Source of the DNA: Marinoscillum sp049115815
Lineage (GTDB): Bacteria > Bacteroidota > Bacteroidia > Cytophagales > Cyclobacteriaceae
DNA: 64,000 bases
Assembly (NCBI GenBank): GCA_049115815.1
Contig: JAGDZO010000015.1
Location: 1 to 64,000 of the forward strand
Direction: 5' to 3'
Shown: piece after piece, positions 44,167-52,630 of the stretch
Layout: each line of letters begins with the position of its first letter
Numbering within the stretch: position 1 is the first letter of the stretch
Program-made: the position numbers and the translations under genes
Notes under the pieces: generated by a model
Seen by the model: only the letters and a program-made list of their open reading frames with translations
What the model was told of the DNA's origin: nothing
The model's database searches: none

Positions 44167-44389
44167 TGGTTAGGTTTTTCTTGTTTCTTAACAATGCCAT
44201 TAGATGATAACAATTGATGCAAAGGAAAATGGCTCCTCCAATCATCAGAGGCATTTCTACCAACAGGAAGCCGTAAACGATATAGCCAACGGATGCAAAA
44301 GCGTGAAAAGCACGCAATTTGAAAATATCCTTATTGGCTATGGCAGTGATGCTTAGGGCCAATGCCAAATACCCGATCCAGTTGGTCAT
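44159..44389 (-). CDS. Small membrane protein in MarR operon
   Basis: The ATG at 44389 (MTNWIGYLALALS) is preferred over the longer frame because it overlaps the GNAT stop as ATGA and directly begins the first membrane segment. The 76-residue product has three hydrophobic stretches: IGYLALALSITAIA, FHAFASVGYIVYGFLLV, and MIGGAIFLCINCYHL. It resembles YgjV/MtgA-like inner-membrane proteins only loosely; no function is assigned. Confidence 0.7.
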   Translation of the reverse strand: MTNWIGYLALALSITAIANKDIFKLRAFHAFASVGYIVYGFLLVEMPLMIGGAIFLCINCYHLMALLRNKKNLTNE

Positions 44390-44868
44390 AGCTTCAATTC
44401 CATTCTGATATTGCATCGTGCGTAGGGTGATCCTTCATTGAGCGGTATTACTTTGAATCCAGTCTTGATATAAAGGTTGAGCGCTGGCGGTAATTTGGTA
44501 TTGGATTCTAGAACCAATCGTGTAGTACCAGACTTGCGACCAAATGCTATCACATAATCCAATAATTGTTTACCGATTTTGTGGCCTTGGTATTCTGGAG
44601 AAACGGCCATTTTGGCTACCTCATAAGTTTCATGGTCTTCCTTAATCAGTGCAACAGTACCAACTATTTGGTCACCTAGCTGGGCAAAAAATACGTGACC
44701 ACCTTGATCAATAATATACGACTTGGGCTCATCTAACATTTCCCTATCATGTGGCTCGACGGTGAAAAATTCTTCAAGCCACTTGTAGTTGAGACGAGCA
44801 AAATCTTGTGCGTATTGATCTTCGAAATCGATTATTTGCACAAGCATGGTATCGGAATGCGCATTCAT
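44386..44868 (-). CDS. GNAT family N-acetyltransferase
   Basis: A 160-residue GNAT protein: GTVALIKEDHETYEVAKMAV then SPEYQGHKIGKQLLDYVIAF, the acetyl-CoA motif A with Q-x-x-G-x-G-like QGHKIG, and LYIKTGFKV as motif B. It lies 2 bases after the MarR stop and is coupled to the small membrane protein by ATGA, so it belongs to the MarR operon. The substrate is unknown. Confidence 0.88.
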   Translation of the reverse strand: MNAHSDTMLVQIIDFEDQYAQDFARLNYKWLEEFFTVEPHDREMLDEPKSYIIDQGGHVFFAQLGDQIVGTVALIKEDHETYEVAKMAVSPEYQGHKIGKQLLDYVIAFGRKSGTTRLVLESNTKLPPALNLYIKTGFKVIPLNEGSPYARCNIRMELKL

Positions 44869-44870
44869 AA

Positions 44871-45350
44871 TTATTTTCTGTTTAGTTCTTCTAATGTTCT
44901 GTCTTTGAATCCTTTATCCCCAAATCGTACTTCGATGATGGACAGTGATTCCATAATATTGGTTCCTGCCAAGGCCTTGATGACTGCTCGCTCACCAGCG
45001 TTCCATATTTCTTCTAGCTGGGGCATTTGTTTGTTTGCTTTAGCTGTGAGCGTAAGCAGGCGTTTTCGGTTATCAATACTGCATTGGGTAGAGGTGATAT
45101 ATCCAGCTTTAATCATTTTATTGGTGAGCGTGATCACGGAAGGATGAGCGAGTTGAATTCTCTCCGCTATTTCCATCACACTAAGCTCACCCTCTAGCTT
45201 TAAGAGCCTGAAGATCACATACCAATTGGGCTCGATATCTACGCCAAGCTCTTTGTACATCTTTCTGCCATCATGCATCATAGCATCGCTGATGCGCTTG
45301 AGTCTCATGGTAAATCCTAGGCATCCTAGCTCTAGCGCGAAATCTTTCAT
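44871..45350 (-). CDS. MarR family transcriptional regulator
   Basis: A 159-residue winged-helix regulator. The wHTH is ELSVMEIAERIQLAHPSVITLTNKMI (helices 3-4) and the wing is DNRKRLLTLTAKANKQMPQL. Residues such as C9 near the N terminus may be redox-sensitive, but that is not shown. Two palindromic operators lie 12-58 bases upstream of its start, so it probably represses itself and the GNAT-membrane-EamA genes downstream. The same half-site is found near 3300. Confidence 0.9.
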   Translation of the reverse strand: MKDFALELGCLGFTMRLKRISDAMMHDGRKMYKELGVDIEPNWYVIFRLLKLEGELSVMEIAERIQLAHPSVITLTNKMIKAGYITSTQCSIDNRKRLLTLTAKANKQMPQLEEIWNAGERAVIKALAGTNIMESLSIIEVRFGDKGFKDRTLEELNRK

Positions 45351-45361
45351 AGAATATTTAT

Positions 45362-45408
45362 GTAGTTGACTACTTAAAGTAAATAAATATAAATGTAGTT
45401 AACTACGT
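45362..45408. promoter_or_regulatory. Twin MarR operators
   Basis: Two palindromes lie between the marR start and the lipoprotein terminator: GTAGTTGACTAC (45362-45373, two-base centre) and GTAGTTAACTAC (45395-45406, perfect 12-bp), 33 bases apart centre to centre, about three helical turns. The second sits in AATGTAGTTA, also present near 3307-3316. MarR dimers bind such sites; auto-repression is the likely role. Confidence 0.7.
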
Positions 45409-45455
45409 AAAAGACAAATATTTTGAAGCGATAAAGACTTTGGAACTCTAAAAAC

Positions 45456-45485
45456 AAAAAAGGACCGCCGAAAGGCGGTCCTTTT
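45456..45485 (-). terminator. Rho-independent terminator, bidirectional
   Basis: GGACCGCC (45462-45469), GAAA loop, GGCGGTCC (45474-45481), flanked by A6 on the left and T4 on the right. Read on the minus strand the hairpin is followed by T6, so it ends the lipoprotein transcript about 20 bases after its stop. It may also work in the other direction, separating this gene from the marR region. Confidence 0.85.
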
Positions 45486-45505
45486 AGAATTGGTGTTGTG
45501 ACTTA

Positions 45506-45937
45506 TTACTTGCTGAAAAGATCTTTAATCTCCTCTTTAATGTTATTAAGACTTTTCTTGGTGTCTTTCAAAGCCTTTTCTGCATTTTCCTTGGCGTCAT
45601 TCCAGCTTTGTTCAGTAGCGTTTTTCACCTTATTCAATGATCGGTCTACATCCTTTGAAGTTTCCTTGAGCCCATCTTTCAACCTTTCCAGTTCGGTCTT
45701 AGAGTCGCCAGTTGCCTTTCTGATTTTATCGTCCAGGTCATCAATCTTGGATTCTAAGTCCAACTTAAGTTCTTCAAGTTTTAACTGTGCATCTTTCTTT
45801 TCTTTTTCAAAATTGGATTTGATCTCCGCCACCTTGTCTTCACTAGATTTTTGGTTGGAATTCGAGCAACCCACCAAGACAAGTCCTAAAAAAAGGGTTA
45901 AAGCAATTGTAAGTATGGTTGTTTTATTCGTTTTCAT
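45506..45937 (-). CDS. Coiled-coil lipoprotein
   Basis: The start is the ATG at 45937, which opens a lipoprotein signal peptide (ILTIALTLFLGLVLVGCSN, lipobox LVGC). The mature protein of about 120 residues is almost wholly charged coiled coil (KEKKDAQLKLEELKLDLESK) with repeated heptads. It resembles small envelope coiled-coil proteins of the YtxH/apolipoprotein-like kind; function is unknown. A strong terminator lies 21 bases downstream. The longer frame to 46015 has no signal of its own. Confidence 0.8.
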   Translation of the reverse strand: MKTNKTTILTIALTLFLGLVLVGCSNSNQKSSEDKVAEIKSNFEKEKKDAQLKLEELKLDLESKIDDLDDKIRKATGDSKTELERLKDGLKETSKDVDRSLNKVKNATEQSWNDAKENAEKALKDTKKSLNNIKEEIKDLFSK

Positions 45938-46271
45938 GGTTATTGGTTTTGTCCTTATCGATTCTATTTTGCAGATGATATCATGCTGAAGAATTAAATG
46001 ATTGATGTTCAGCAATATAATATTTTAACCCACAACTAGCCTTTGTCATTTTGACAATAAACATATCATTTTGTGAGTTTATTTTGACTTCAGTAAGCCA
46101 TAGGTATTATATGATCTGGTGATCGTGGAAATCACTTTGATTGATCCGTAAGGATTTTTCCTTATCACACTGGTTAAATCCATATTCAACTGAAATACTC
46201 CCCATGAGATTCCACGCTGAAATAATATGACATAGTTTGAACCGATATTTTGATTTTCACTAAATGGCGTT

Positions 46272-48074
46272 GTGCAGATAATTTTTTTTCAAGATTCCCA
46301 AGTACCTAATTCCCTTATACTTAATCAAATTAAACAGATAGATGGTCAAGTGATCATCTCCGAAGATGCTAAGGAGGCAGAGCAATTGCTTAACGAATCC
46401 GGTACTTCCATTCTCATCATCGAAATAGGGTCTGCTCCTTTTGATTTTTCAGTTTTTGATCACTATAAATCTGATAAGAATTCTCGTATTTTATTTTTAG
46501 TTCAAGCTGCCAATACTGCTGCCATCGATCATGCTGAAAAGATTTCCCCCTTTATTTTGGTGACCAATTCTTTAGACGAAAAATTGCTTTATACCACCTT
46601 GAGATTGGTGATAAGGTCAGCCAAGTTTGTAGCGCAGAAAAATCATAAAAATCGCAGGTTGGAATTAATGGAGTCAGTGGTTAAGAATGCCAAAGACGCC
46701 ATTGTGATTACAGAAGCAGAACCGTTCGATGAGCCAGGCCCTAGAATTGTCTTTGTTAATGATGCGTTTACCAAAATGACTGGCTATTCGTCTGAGGAGG
46801 CGCTAGGAAGGTCACCACGTTTTCTTCAGGGACCTGAATCTGATACAGAGGAGCTGCAAAGGCTAGGAGCTTCATTGAGAAATTGGCAATCCACGGAAGT
46901 CACCTTAAGAAATTATAAAAAGGATGGTACGCCATTTTGGACCAACATGTTAATTAGTCCAATAGCCGATGAAAATGGGTGGTTTGTCAATTGGATTTCT
47001 ATTCAGCGTGATGTATCAGAGAGCAAACAAAAGGAGATCTTGCTAAAAGCCAGCGAAAAGCGTTATCGCGGGCTGTTGGACAACCTTCATGCCGGTGTGG
47101 TGCTGCATGCGGCAGACACTTCCATTATCATTAGCAATACTAAGGCATCTGAAATATTAGGCCTTTCTTCTGATCAGTTGGCAGGTAAAAAGGCTTTCGA
47201 TCCATATTGGAAATTTGTGTGTGTTAATGGTGATGCTTTGCCGATAGAGAAGTATCCAGTTAATCGAATTATTAGTACTAGAGAGATCATAAAAGACCTT
47301 GTTCTTGGTGTTGTTAAGAATTTGGAAGGAGAAATTACATGGGTGCTGGTGAATGGCCTTCCCATTTTTTCGGAGGATAATGAGCTTATAGAAGTCACAA
47401 TTACTTTCGTAGATATCACCGCTCAACGCGAGGCTGAAAATGTGATAAAGAAATCTCTGGATGAGAAAACCATGCTTATGCAAGAAATTCATCATCGCGT
47501 TAAAAACAATATACTGAGCATAGAAGGATTCCTACTCTTACAATTGAGAGATCAAGATAGTGATGAAATATCCGAGGCGCTCAACATGACATTGGGTCGA
47601 GTTAAATCTATGCGAATTTTGTACGAAATGCTTACCGGAAAGGACTCTCACAAAAAAGTTGTCCTGTCAAATTATGTATGGAGCCTGGCCACAACAGTGG
47701 TTGGTTTATATCCCGGAGATGACCAGATCAAGTTGGAATTAGACTTGCCTAAAATAGAAGTAGACACTTCGCAGATTTTCCCTGTGGGAATAGTCATCAA
47801 CGAATTAATCACCAATAGTATCAAATATGCAACTGATAAATTGGATTCGCTCATCATCAATATTCGGGCATCTGAGACCAATGATTCTATCAACCTGACA
47901 GTATCGGACAATGGTCCTGGTATTGACCCAAATCGGAATGTAAATAAGTCTACTCAAGTGGGGCTTGTATTGATCAAAACCTTGACACGACAAATTGGGG
48001 GCACCATGGAATACTCCTATGAAAATGGGGCTGTATTCAAATTGACTTTTCCCAAGGAGAGATTATTGGTCTGA
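46272..48074 (+). CDS. Histidine kinase, HisKA_2 type, with LOV-like PAS
   Basis: A 600-residue cytoplasmic kinase starting at GTG. Residues 1-115 are a degenerate receiver-like domain lacking clear phospho-Asp. PAS-1 (about 130-250) has the LOV-type sequence GRSPRFLQG (179-187) and KKDGTPFWTNMLISP, but Pro182 replaces the photoactive Cys of GRNCRFLQ. PAS-2 (about 260-385) follows. HisKA_2 (about 392-470) has EIHHRVKNN, typical of HWE/HisKA_2 kinases, and the HATPase (about 495-598) has NELITNSIKYA and DNGPGI. No partner regulator is adjacent. The promoter is in the preceding 256-base gap. Confidence 0.88.
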   Translation: MQIIFFQDSQVPNSLILNQIKQIDGQVIISEDAKEAEQLLNESGTSILIIEIGSAPFDFSVFDHYKSDKNSRILFLVQAANTAAIDHAEKISPFILVTNSLDEKLLYTTLRLVIRSAKFVAQKNHKNRRLELMESVVKNAKDAIVITEAEPFDEPGPRIVFVNDAFTKMTGYSSEEALGRSPRFLQGPESDTEELQRLGASLRNWQSTEVTLRNYKKDGTPFWTNMLISPIADENGWFVNWISIQRDVSESKQKEILLKASEKRYRGLLDNLHAGVVLHAADTSIIISNTKASEILGLSSDQLAGKKAFDPYWKFVCVNGDALPIEKYPVNRIISTREIIKDLVLGVVKNLEGEITWVLVNGLPIFSEDNELIEVTITFVDITAQREAENVIKKSLDEKTMLMQEIHHRVKNNILSIEGFLLLQLRDQDSDEISEALNMTLGRVKSMRILYEMLTGKDSHKKVVLSNYVWSLATTVVGLYPGDDQIKLELDLPKIEVDTSQIFPVGIVINELITNSIKYATDKLDSLIINIRASETNDSINLTVSDNGPGIDPNRNVNKSTQVGLVLIKTLTRQIGGTMEYSYENGAVFKLTFPKERLLV

Positions 48075-48129
48075 CGATTACGCTTATAAAGGAATAAGCA
48101 TCTAGATTTGGCCCTCAATCGAACCACTT

Positions 48130-48816
48130 TTGAAAGATCTACACGGCCAAGCCATTCAAGACTACTATATGAAGCAAGGGGCAGGTTCTCTTGTATTACA
48201 TAACTCATACGGAGAACCGGAGGATATGCCTGTTGAGGTGTTTTTCCGAGAGGAGGAAGACCTTTCCACGCTAGAGCATCTTGCGCTGATAGAATGCAAG
48301 GGAAAAATATTGGATTTGGGAGCGGGAACTGGAGTTCACTCCTTGATACTCCAAGCCAGAGGCAAGGATGTCACAGCCTTGGAAAACTCCCCTGGATGTG
48401 CTTATGTCATGCGTCATTCAGGTGTGAAACGAGTTGTTTTTGAAGACTACAGAAATCATACTAATCGCTATGATACCTTATTGTTACTTATGAATGGCTT
48501 AGGTTTAGCAGGCACCAACGCAGGCTTGATTCCTATGTTGAATCAGTGTAAGAACCTTCTGAATCCTGGCGGGCAAATCTTGGTGGACTCCTCTGATATA
48601 TCATATCTATATGAAGACGGTTTGGAAAAGCCAGAGGGATATTATGGTGAGATAAGATATCAATACGAGTATAAACAGAAAAAAGGTGAGTGGTTTGATT
48701 GGTTATACGCTGATCAAGATACATTAATAGCGGAGGCAGCTAAAGCGAAAATGTCCGTAGAGATCTTGCATACGGATGAGAATGATCAATACCTGGCCTG
48801 CCTGACTTGCGAATAA
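48130..48816 (+). CDS. Class I SAM-dependent methyltransferase
   Basis: A 228-residue methyltransferase with ILDLGAGTGVHSLILQARG (motif I), VTALENSPGCAYVM, and LLLLMNGLGLAG, then CKNLLNPGGQILVDSSD. The start is TTG (48130), supported by family proteins beginning with a similar MKDLHGQAI; the ATG at 48169 is an alternative. The substrate is unknown. It lies 55 bases after the kinase and ends before a hairpin terminator. Confidence 0.82.
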   Translation: MKDLHGQAIQDYYMKQGAGSLVLHNSYGEPEDMPVEVFFREEEDLSTLEHLALIECKGKILDLGAGTGVHSLILQARGKDVTALENSPGCAYVMRHSGVKRVVFEDYRNHTNRYDTLLLLMNGLGLAGTNAGLIPMLNQCKNLLNPGGQILVDSSDISYLYEDGLEKPEGYYGEIRYQYEYKQKKGEWFDWLYADQDTLIAEAAKAKMSVEILHTDENDQYLACLTCE

Positions 48817-48870
48817 TCTACGATATTCAAGGACAAGGTATGTTTTGATCAAAAAAAGGCTTCTTTTTGC

Positions 48871-48897
48871 AGCCTGATTACAGCAGGCTTTAATTTT
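48871..48897 (+). terminator. Terminator after methyltransferase
   Basis: AGCCTG (48871-48876) and CAGGCT (48884-48889) form a 6-bp stem with a 7-base loop, followed by TTAATTTT. It lies about 55 bases past the methyltransferase stop and before the SulP gene. Confidence 0.6.
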
Positions 48898-48972
48898 CAC
48901 ACCCCAACAAGACCTTACTGCAATCGATTCAGATGATTATTCATCTAACTTTCTAGCCATTCAAAGAGTATT

Positions 48973-50502
48973 ATGAAGAAGTACATCAACTTATTTGATT
49001 TCAAACAAAAGGTAGATTACAAAACTGAAGTCTTGTCAGGATTGACCGTAGCGTTGGCGCTAGTGCCTGAGGCGGTAGCCTTTGCGTTGATAGCAGGCTT
49101 GTCACCGCTTACTGGTCTATACGCGGCTTTCATGATGGGGCTGGTTACTTCAATTCTTGGGGGAAGGCCTGGGATGATTTCAGGAGCTACTGGAGCTGTA
49201 GCTGTGGTGATCATCACCTTAGTGCAGTCTCATGGAGTGGAGTATGTATTCGCTACCGTGGTGTTGGCAGGTATTATGCAGGTCACTGCCGGATTCTTGA
49301 GGCTTGGTAAGTTGATGAGATTGGTGCCGCATCCGGTCATTTTCGGTTTTGTCAATGGTCTGGCAGTCATCATTTTCATGTCTCAATTGGATTCCTTTAA
49401 AGATGCAACCGGGAGTTGGTTTGCAGGTTCACAGCTATATACCATGCTTGCTTTGGTTGCCTTGACTATGTTGATTATTTGGGGCCTACCTAAGATCAGT
49501 AAAGCCATTCCGGCTTCATTAGTGGCTATTCTTAGCATTTTCGGCATAGTGGTTGCTTTTGGTATTGATACCAAAACCGTAGGAGACATAGCTTCTATAT
49601 CTGGTGGATTTCCTCCTTTTCATATTCCTAACGTCCCGTTCTCTTTGGAGACTTTGATGGTCATTTTACCCTACGCATCCATAGTGGCTGGAGTGGGCTT
49701 GATAGAGAGTTTGCTTACACTCAATATTGTAGATGAGATCACGGATACTAGAGGTCGTGGAAATAAAGAAGCCGTGGCGCAAGGGGCTGCCAATATACTT
49801 TCAGGGGTATTCTCAGGAATGGGTGGTTGCGCTATGATAGGGCAGAGTTTGATTAATATTTCCAATGGAGCAAGAGCAAGACTTTCAGGAATTGTCGCTT
49901 CTCTTATGCTTTTATCTTTTATCATGTTTGGCGCGAGTCTCATTGAGCGCTTACCTATCGCAGCCCTTACGGGCCTGATGATTATGGTAGCTATTGGCAC
50001 CTTCGAATGGGCTAGTTTGCGAACATTTAATAAGATGCCTAAATCGGATATTTTCGTCATGGTAATGGTGACATTGGTGACCATCTTCCTGCACAATCTT
50101 GCACTAGCAGTGATTGTAGGGGTGATTATCTCGGCTTTGGTTTTCGCATGGGACAATGCTAAGAGGATTAGAGCACGCAAGAGATTTGATGAAAATGGCG
50201 TTAAGCATTATGATATCTACGGTCCTCTGTTTTTTGGTTCGGTAAGTGCATTTAACGATAAGTTTGATCCTCAAAATGATCCCGATGAAGTAGTTATTGA
50301 CTTTTTCGAAAGTAGAATAGTTGATATGTCTGCAATAGAGGCCCTCAACAAGCTCACTGAAAAATATGACAAGCTAGGTAAGAAGGTTCATCTGAAGCAT
50401 CTAAGTCCAGACTGTAGAGCATTGCTCTCTAACGCAGACAAATTAATCGATGTAAATGTGGTGGAAGACCCTACCTATAAAGTGTTGACAGATGCAGTTT
50501 AA
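48973..50502 (+). CDS. SulP family inorganic anion transporter
   Basis: A 509-residue SulP/SLC26 transporter. About 10-12 membrane segments (residues 20-400) with ALALVPEAVAFALIAGLSPLTGLYAAF at the start and MGGCAMIGQSLINI mid-way, the SulP signature. A C-terminal STAS domain (about 430-505) contains VVIDFFESRIVDMSAIEAL. It may carry sulfate, bicarbonate or another anion. A 71-residue gene overlaps its 3' end. Confidence 0.92.
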   Translation: MKKYINLFDFKQKVDYKTEVLSGLTVALALVPEAVAFALIAGLSPLTGLYAAFMMGLVTSILGGRPGMISGATGAVAVVIITLVQSHGVEYVFATVVLAGIMQVTAGFLRLGKLMRLVPHPVIFGFVNGLAVIIFMSQLDSFKDATGSWFAGSQLYTMLALVALTMLIIWGLPKISKAIPASLVAILSIFGIVVAFGIDTKTVGDIASISGGFPPFHIPNVPFSLETLMVILPYASIVAGVGLIESLLTLNIVDEITDTRGRGNKEAVAQGAANILSGVFSGMGGCAMIGQSLINISNGARARLSGIVASLMLLSFIMFGASLIERLPIAALTGLMIMVAIGTFEWASLRTFNKMPKSDIFVMVMVTLVTIFLHNLALAVIVGVIISALVFAWDNAKRIRARKRFDENGVKHYDIYGPLFFGSVSAFNDKFDPQNDPDEVVIDFFESRIVDMSAIEALNKLTEKYDKLGKKVHLKHLSPDCRALLSNADKLIDVNVVEDPTYKVLTDAV

Positions 50503-50707
50503 ATTGGATATTTCTATGCTTTCACGAGCTTTGACTATAATTAGTCTTGTCTTCTTGGCGCTACTCGAAGTGAGTGCACGAGCAACAGACTCTACTTTAA
50601 CCGAGGGAGGATCTGATCCATTGATTAACCAAATAGCCTTAGTGGTACTAACCATTTTGGGTTTAGGATTTCTTTATTTTGCCTATAGAAATAGTCGTAA
50701 GAAATAA
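50492..50707 (+). CDS. Small exported or membrane protein downstream of sulP
   Basis: A 71-residue product at most; the ATG at 50516 (MLSRALTIISLVFLALLEVSA, signal-like) may be the real start, giving 63 residues. After a short hydrophilic stretch (TDSTLTEGGSDPLI) comes a membrane segment (ALVVLTILGLGFLYFAY) and a basic tail (RNSRKK). It overlaps the SulP stop by 11 bases, so it may be coupled to it. No family is recognised. Confidence 0.55.
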   Translation: MQFKLDISMLSRALTIISLVFLALLEVSARATDSTLTEGGSDPLINQIALVVLTILGLGFLYFAYRNSRKK

Positions 50708-50873
50708 GCCATCTTTATCACTCACGTAAAGCGCTCTTTCAGCGGATAATATTCTTTTACACTATGGAAAGATCTTAAATATGGTCTAAATTCGACAGTT
50801 CATCCACCAGCAATAAAAATTGAAACAAGCGAATTTGTCTTTTGAGCAATTCGCAAAATTTTTTTAAACCCCT

Positions 50874-52610
50874 ATGCGTGGTTATTTAATTTCTGTCTTT
50901 ATTCTGGCTTGTTTTTGGTCTACCTATGGGCAAGAACATCCACTCTCTAAAAGTGATTCTGGAATCATAATAGTCAACCTGCAGAAGTATGAAGTACTAA
51001 AAGCAGAGTCGAATTATCGTGGGGCATCTGAAGCATTGAATAATGCAGCTTTTGTGTTTTGGAACAATAACCATTACGCCAAAGCAGCAGAATATTATGA
51101 ACTTTCGCATGAGCTAAATCAAAAGGTGGCCAATGAAAATGGCATGGCCATGATTAACAACAATCTTGGGATGCTCTATTCTGATCTCGGTGAATACGAA
51201 AAATCACTAGATAATTTCAATAAAACACTCGCTGCTAGGCGAGCGGGAAAAGAACCGATTGGGGTGATCTCCGCTCTCATTAATATTGGGGTAGTACTCA
51301 ATAATCTCGGACGCTACGATGAATCCATCGTTCACTTACTCGAGGCATTAGATATTTCAAGAGAGCTATACGATAAGCATCAGATGAGGAGCGTATACGG
51401 GATGCTTTCGGAGACCTATGAGAAGCAAGGAGATATCGTGAAGTCACTTCAGTATTTTGAGCTATACAAGACCTTTCATGAGGAGATTCAACGTAGTGAG
51501 GTCAAGGAGCTCAATCAAGAACTTCAACAGGAGCGAATAGAAAAAGAATTGGCGGAAGCTGAAAAAGCCAAGCAAGAAAACGAACTGTTAAAACGACAGC
51601 TCGAGTTACTAGAGCAGCAGATTAAACTTGCCGAAATAGACTCTATCAATCAGACACTCTACTCTAGTCTCACTCGAAAAGAAGTGGAACTGGAACTACT
51701 AGAACGAGATAAAGAATTGATTGATCTTGAAGCTAAATCGAGGAAAATAGAAAATGAAAAGCTCCAAAATGAAAGTACTTATTTGAAGATTGGATTCTTG
51801 GTTTTTTTTATTGCGAGTGCCATTATAGTACTGTTGATATCTATCAATATCAACAAAACCAAGAAGCACAATAAGGCGCTTGCCCAGAAGAATGAGGCTA
51901 TCGAAAAGCAACGTGCTGAATTAGAGTTGGCAAACCATACCAAGGATAGAATATTTTCGATTCTTGCCCATGACCTAAGAAGTCCTATGACTTCATTGCA
52001 AGGTTTTTTGAAGTATATAGATCATATAGATGTATCTACGCGACTGAAGGAGGCGTTCAAATCAGTACAATCTCAGTTGACCAATAATTCTTCGCTCCTA
52101 GAAAATCTCTTGCTTTGGTCAAGAACACAATTGGACAATTCTCCACCACAGGTGAAAGATGTTTGCGTAAGTCAAGTGATAGAGGATACGTTTAGGTTAT
52201 TAGGTGAGCAGGCAGATAAAAAGAATATATCGCTCAATAGCAGCATCTCCAAGGAAGATAGCATAACTAGCGATGCGGACTCTATTATGATCGTGGTGAG
52301 AAACGTGGTTCAAAATGCCATAAAATTCACGCGTGAAGGAGGATCTATTGATATTGACTTTAGCTCGGATGATCAATGGAAGCGTATCAATATTCAGGAC
52401 TCTGGTATCGGTATGGATCAAGAGAAGATCAATTCATTGTTTGATATCAAAACCAATCGCACTTCTAAGGGGACCAAAGATGAAACCGGCTCTGGGCTAG
52501 GTATGATACTGTGCAAAGAACTAATGGAGCGAATCAATGCTGTCATAGAAGTAACCAGCGAAGTAGGCAAAGGATCATTGGTTTCCTTGAAATTTCCAAT
52601 AAAAGTATAA
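50874..52610 (+). CDS. TPR-containing sensor histidine kinase
   Basis: A 578-residue kinase with a signal peptide or anchor (1-20), tetratricopeptide repeats (about 45-205: NNLGMLYSDLGEYEKSLDNF, NIGVVLNNLGRYDESIVHLL), a coiled coil (about 215-300), one membrane segment (about 303-325: GFLVFFIASAIIVLLISI), HisKA (SILAHDLRSPMTSL, His about residue 365) and HATPase (IVVRNVVQNAIKFT, DSGIGM, GSGLGMILCKELM). The layout is typical of Bacteroidota TPR kinases sensing a periplasmic cue. The gene precedes an Ig-like repeat protein by 20 bases. Confidence 0.9.
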   Translation: MRGYLISVFILACFWSTYGQEHPLSKSDSGIIIVNLQKYEVLKAESNYRGASEALNNAAFVFWNNNHYAKAAEYYELSHELNQKVANENGMAMINNNLGMLYSDLGEYEKSLDNFNKTLAARRAGKEPIGVISALINIGVVLNNLGRYDESIVHLLEALDISRELYDKHQMRSVYGMLSETYEKQGDIVKSLQYFELYKTFHEEIQRSEVKELNQELQQERIEKELAEAEKAKQENELLKRQLELLEQQIKLAEIDSINQTLYSSLTRKEVELELLERDKELIDLEAKSRKIENEKLQNESTYLKIGFLVFFIASAIIVLLISININKTKKHNKALAQKNEAIEKQRAELELANHTKDRIFSILAHDLRSPMTSLQGFLKYIDHIDVSTRLKEAFKSVQSQLTNNSSLLENLLLWSRTQLDNSPPQVKDVCVSQVIEDTFRLLGEQADKKNISLNSSISKEDSITSDADSIMIVVRNVVQNAIKFTREGGSIDIDFSSDDQWKRINIQDSGIGMDQEKINSLFDIKTNRTSKGTKDETGSGLGMILCKELMERINAVIEVTSEVGKGSLVSLKFPIKV

Positions 52611-52630
52611 TTCCCAATAGCAATCTAGAT

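Noticed and set aside
45498..45989. 163-codon open frame on the plus strand, rich in Ser and Phe
   Set aside because: It is the antisense of the coiled-coil lipoprotein gene, and its bias is the mirror of Lys/Glu codons.
49671..50180. 169-codon open frame antisense to the SulP gene
   Set aside because: The opposite strand encodes conserved SulP helices and the STAS linker; the antisense product has no recognisable feature.
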